Source of the DNA: Candidatus Omnitrophota bacterium
GTDB taxonomy: Bacteria > Omnitrophota > Gorgyraeia > Duberdicusellales > 4484-171
DNA length: 7,451 bases
Direction: 5' to 3'
NCBI GenBank assembly: GCA_028717025.1
Contig: JAQUOR010000080.1
Coordinates: 1-7,451, forward strand
Below, piece after piece: positions 6,322-7,451 of the stretch (position 1 is its first letter; the number at the start of each line of letters is the position of its first letter). The notes under the pieces are model-generated. The model did not search any database, had not been told where the DNA came from, and saw only the letters and a list, made by a program, of their open reading frames with translations. A program made the translations under genes and the position numbers.

Positions 6322-6367
6322 CTTTTTAGAAATACGAAATATCGTTGTTCTTGAATAAAATTTATGC

Positions 6368-7451
6368 TTACGCCTGCCGGGCGGCACATTGCAATGCCAG
6401 CATTTGTGCCCGCGCCTTATTGAGTGTTTCCTTAAATTCCTTCTGCGGTACAGAATCGTATACAATGCCTGCGCCGGCCTGTATATAAGCCTTCCGGTCC
6501 TTAAAAACAATTGTTCTGATTATTATACACGTATCTAAACTGTTTGTGAAGGAAAAATAACCGACGCATCCTCCATAGATGCTGCGCCTGGTTTGTTCCA
6601 GTTCATTGATGATTTGCATGGCCCGTACCTTCGGCGCGCCGCTTAAAGTGCCGGCGGGAAAACAGCTTATGAGTGCAGAAAATATATCTTCTCTCGGTTT
6701 CAGCTGTCCCCGTACTTCACTGACGATATGCATGACATGTGAAAATCGTTCGACGGTCATAAAGAGCGGGACGCGGATTTCCCCTTTTTTTGTCACGCGG
6801 CCCAAGTCATTACGTGCCAAATCGACCAGCATGATGTGTTCGGCGCGTTCTTTTGGATCATTAAGCAGTGCCTGCTCGAGTTTCTTGTCTTCCTCTTCGT
6901 TTTTCCCGCGTTTACGCGTTCCGGCAATCGGCCGCGTAATAAGTTCGTTATTCTCGCAGCGTAAAAGCATTTCCGGAGAAGAGCCGGCAAGCTTTACGTC
7001 ATCGAAATTTAAATAAAACATATAGGGTGAGGGGTTAAGAATTCGTAAATACCGGTAGGCGTTGAAGGGATCCCCTTTAAAGTCAGCAGAAAATCTTTGC
7101 GAAAGTACGGTTTGAATGATTTCTCCCTGCTTGATATATTCCTTTGCTTTGCGCACACGGGCGCAGAAATCATTTTTCTTAAAATTTGACTGCATGCGCA
7201 CGGCTGCAGCAGAAAACTCAAGTTCGGACAATTGGTGCGGTGTGGAAATCTTATCGAATAGTTTTTTGATGATTGCGGATTCTTTCAGATACTGTTTTGC
7301 CGGATTGTGCGGGGAAGTAATGAGACAGAAAGAAAGGATCTCTATTTGCCGGTGCAAATGATCGAAGACGATTAAAAACTTCGGTAACATAAGATAGGTA
7401 TCGAATGTATTAAGAGAATCCGGCACTTCCTTTCCTATGGGTTCATAAAAA
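6368..7451 (-). CDS. trpE: Anthranilate synthase component I (TrpE), C-terminal part, cut by window edge
   Basis: About 360 residues of a protein normally near 490-520. It converts chorismate to anthranilate, the first step of tryptophan synthesis, using ammonia from a TrpG subunit. The frame is open to the right edge (FYEPIGKE before a GTG at 7426), so that GTG is not taken as the start. Visible landmarks in order: YIKQGEIIQTVLSQRF, PSPYMFYLNFDDVKLAGSSPE, RPIAGTRKRG, ERAEHIMLVDLARNDLGRV, FPAGTLSGAPKVRAMQIINE, SIYGGCVGYFSF, LDTCIIIRT and QAGAGIVYDSVPQKE. These complete the chorismate-binding core. The PIAGT motif, rather than the PIKGT of aminodeoxychorismate synthase PabB, supports TrpE. The N-terminal tryptophan feedback site is outside the window. 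No trpG or other trp gene follows: the next gene, 57 bases on, is the TIGR04073-like gene. Confidence 0.94.
   Translation of the reverse strand, partial: FYEPIGKEVPDSLNTFDTYLMLPKFLIVFDHLHRQIEILSFCLITSPHNPAKQYLKESAIIKKLFDKISTPHQLSELEFSAAAVRMQSNFKKNDFCARVRKAKEYIKQGEIIQTVLSQRFSADFKGDPFNAYRYLRILNPSPYMFYLNFDDVKLAGSSPEMLLRCENNELITRPIAGTRKRGKNEEEDKKLEQALLNDPKERAEHIMLVDLARNDLGRVTKKGEIRVPLFMTVERFSHVMHIVSEVRGQLKPREDIFSALISCFPAGTLSGAPKVRAMQIINELEQTRRSIYGGCVGYFSFTNSLDTCIIIRTIVFKDRKAYIQAGAGIVYDSVPQKEFKETLNKARAQMLALQCAARQA

Noticed and set aside
6325..6345. Direct repeat GAAATAcGAAATA and a 4-pair ACGA/TCGT stem between trpE and the TIGR04073-like gene
   Set aside because: Too short to separate from chance in an AT-rich spacer, and not followed by a U tract.
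7424..7426. GTG as the start of trpE
   Set aside because: The frame is open upstream to the window edge, the upstream residues still look like TrpE, and a start here would remove about 140 residues of the N-terminal domain.
1..7451. A new defence, mobile or multi-gene system in this window
   Set aside because: Every gene but one belongs to a recognised housekeeping or export family. There is no integrase, transposase, nuclease cluster or CRISPR array, and no change of strand or composition marks an island.

Overview
All genes in this window lie on the minus strand and are tightly packed. The organism looks like a Gram-negative (diderm) bacterium of moderate GC content. A secreted protein of the TIGR04073 ('exosortase system-associated') type, a fused single-chain SecDF and a SurA-type periplasmic chaperone together suggest the PVC/Omnitrophota-type uncultured lineages. 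That placement is an inference from gene content and cannot be proved from the window. No tRNA, rRNA, CRISPR array, transposon or phage gene was seen, and no gap between genes exceeds about 130 bases.

In transcription order (right to left): the C-terminal three quarters of trpE (anthranilate synthase component I) runs in from the right edge. Next is a small secreted protein of unknown function (TIGR04073-like), then rpsP (ribosomal protein S16), whose ribosome-binding site lies inside the end of that small gene. A 127-base gap holding a 10-bp-periodic repeat and a hairpin separates rpsP from yajC. Then come yajC, a fused secDF, an unusually short Mfd-like transcription-repair coupling translocase whose GTG start overlaps the end of secDF, a SurA-like secreted chaperone, and the first 77 codons of pdxA, which overlaps the chaperone gene by ATGA and leaves the window at the left edge.

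The middle of the window is an envelope-export block. YajC and SecDF assist the Sec translocon, the SurA-like protein would receive exported proteins in the periplasm, and the TIGR04073-like protein is itself a predicted export substrate. trpE (tryptophan) and pdxA (pyridoxal phosphate) are metabolic genes at the flanks. The surA-pdxA order matches the E. coli arrangement.

The most unusual item is the Mfd-like protein. It is 630 residues long against about 1,150 in the usual family. It keeps a D2-like module, the RNA-polymerase-interacting (CarD-like) domain and a complete superfamily 2 translocase with the TRG motif. It lacks the D1a, D1b and D3 modules and the C-terminal autoinhibitory D7. 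It looks like a native compact form, because the gene before it is intact up to the junction. I found no convincing evidence of a new multi-gene system; the compact Mfd, the degenerate parvulin domain and the intergenic repeat are the points worth following up.
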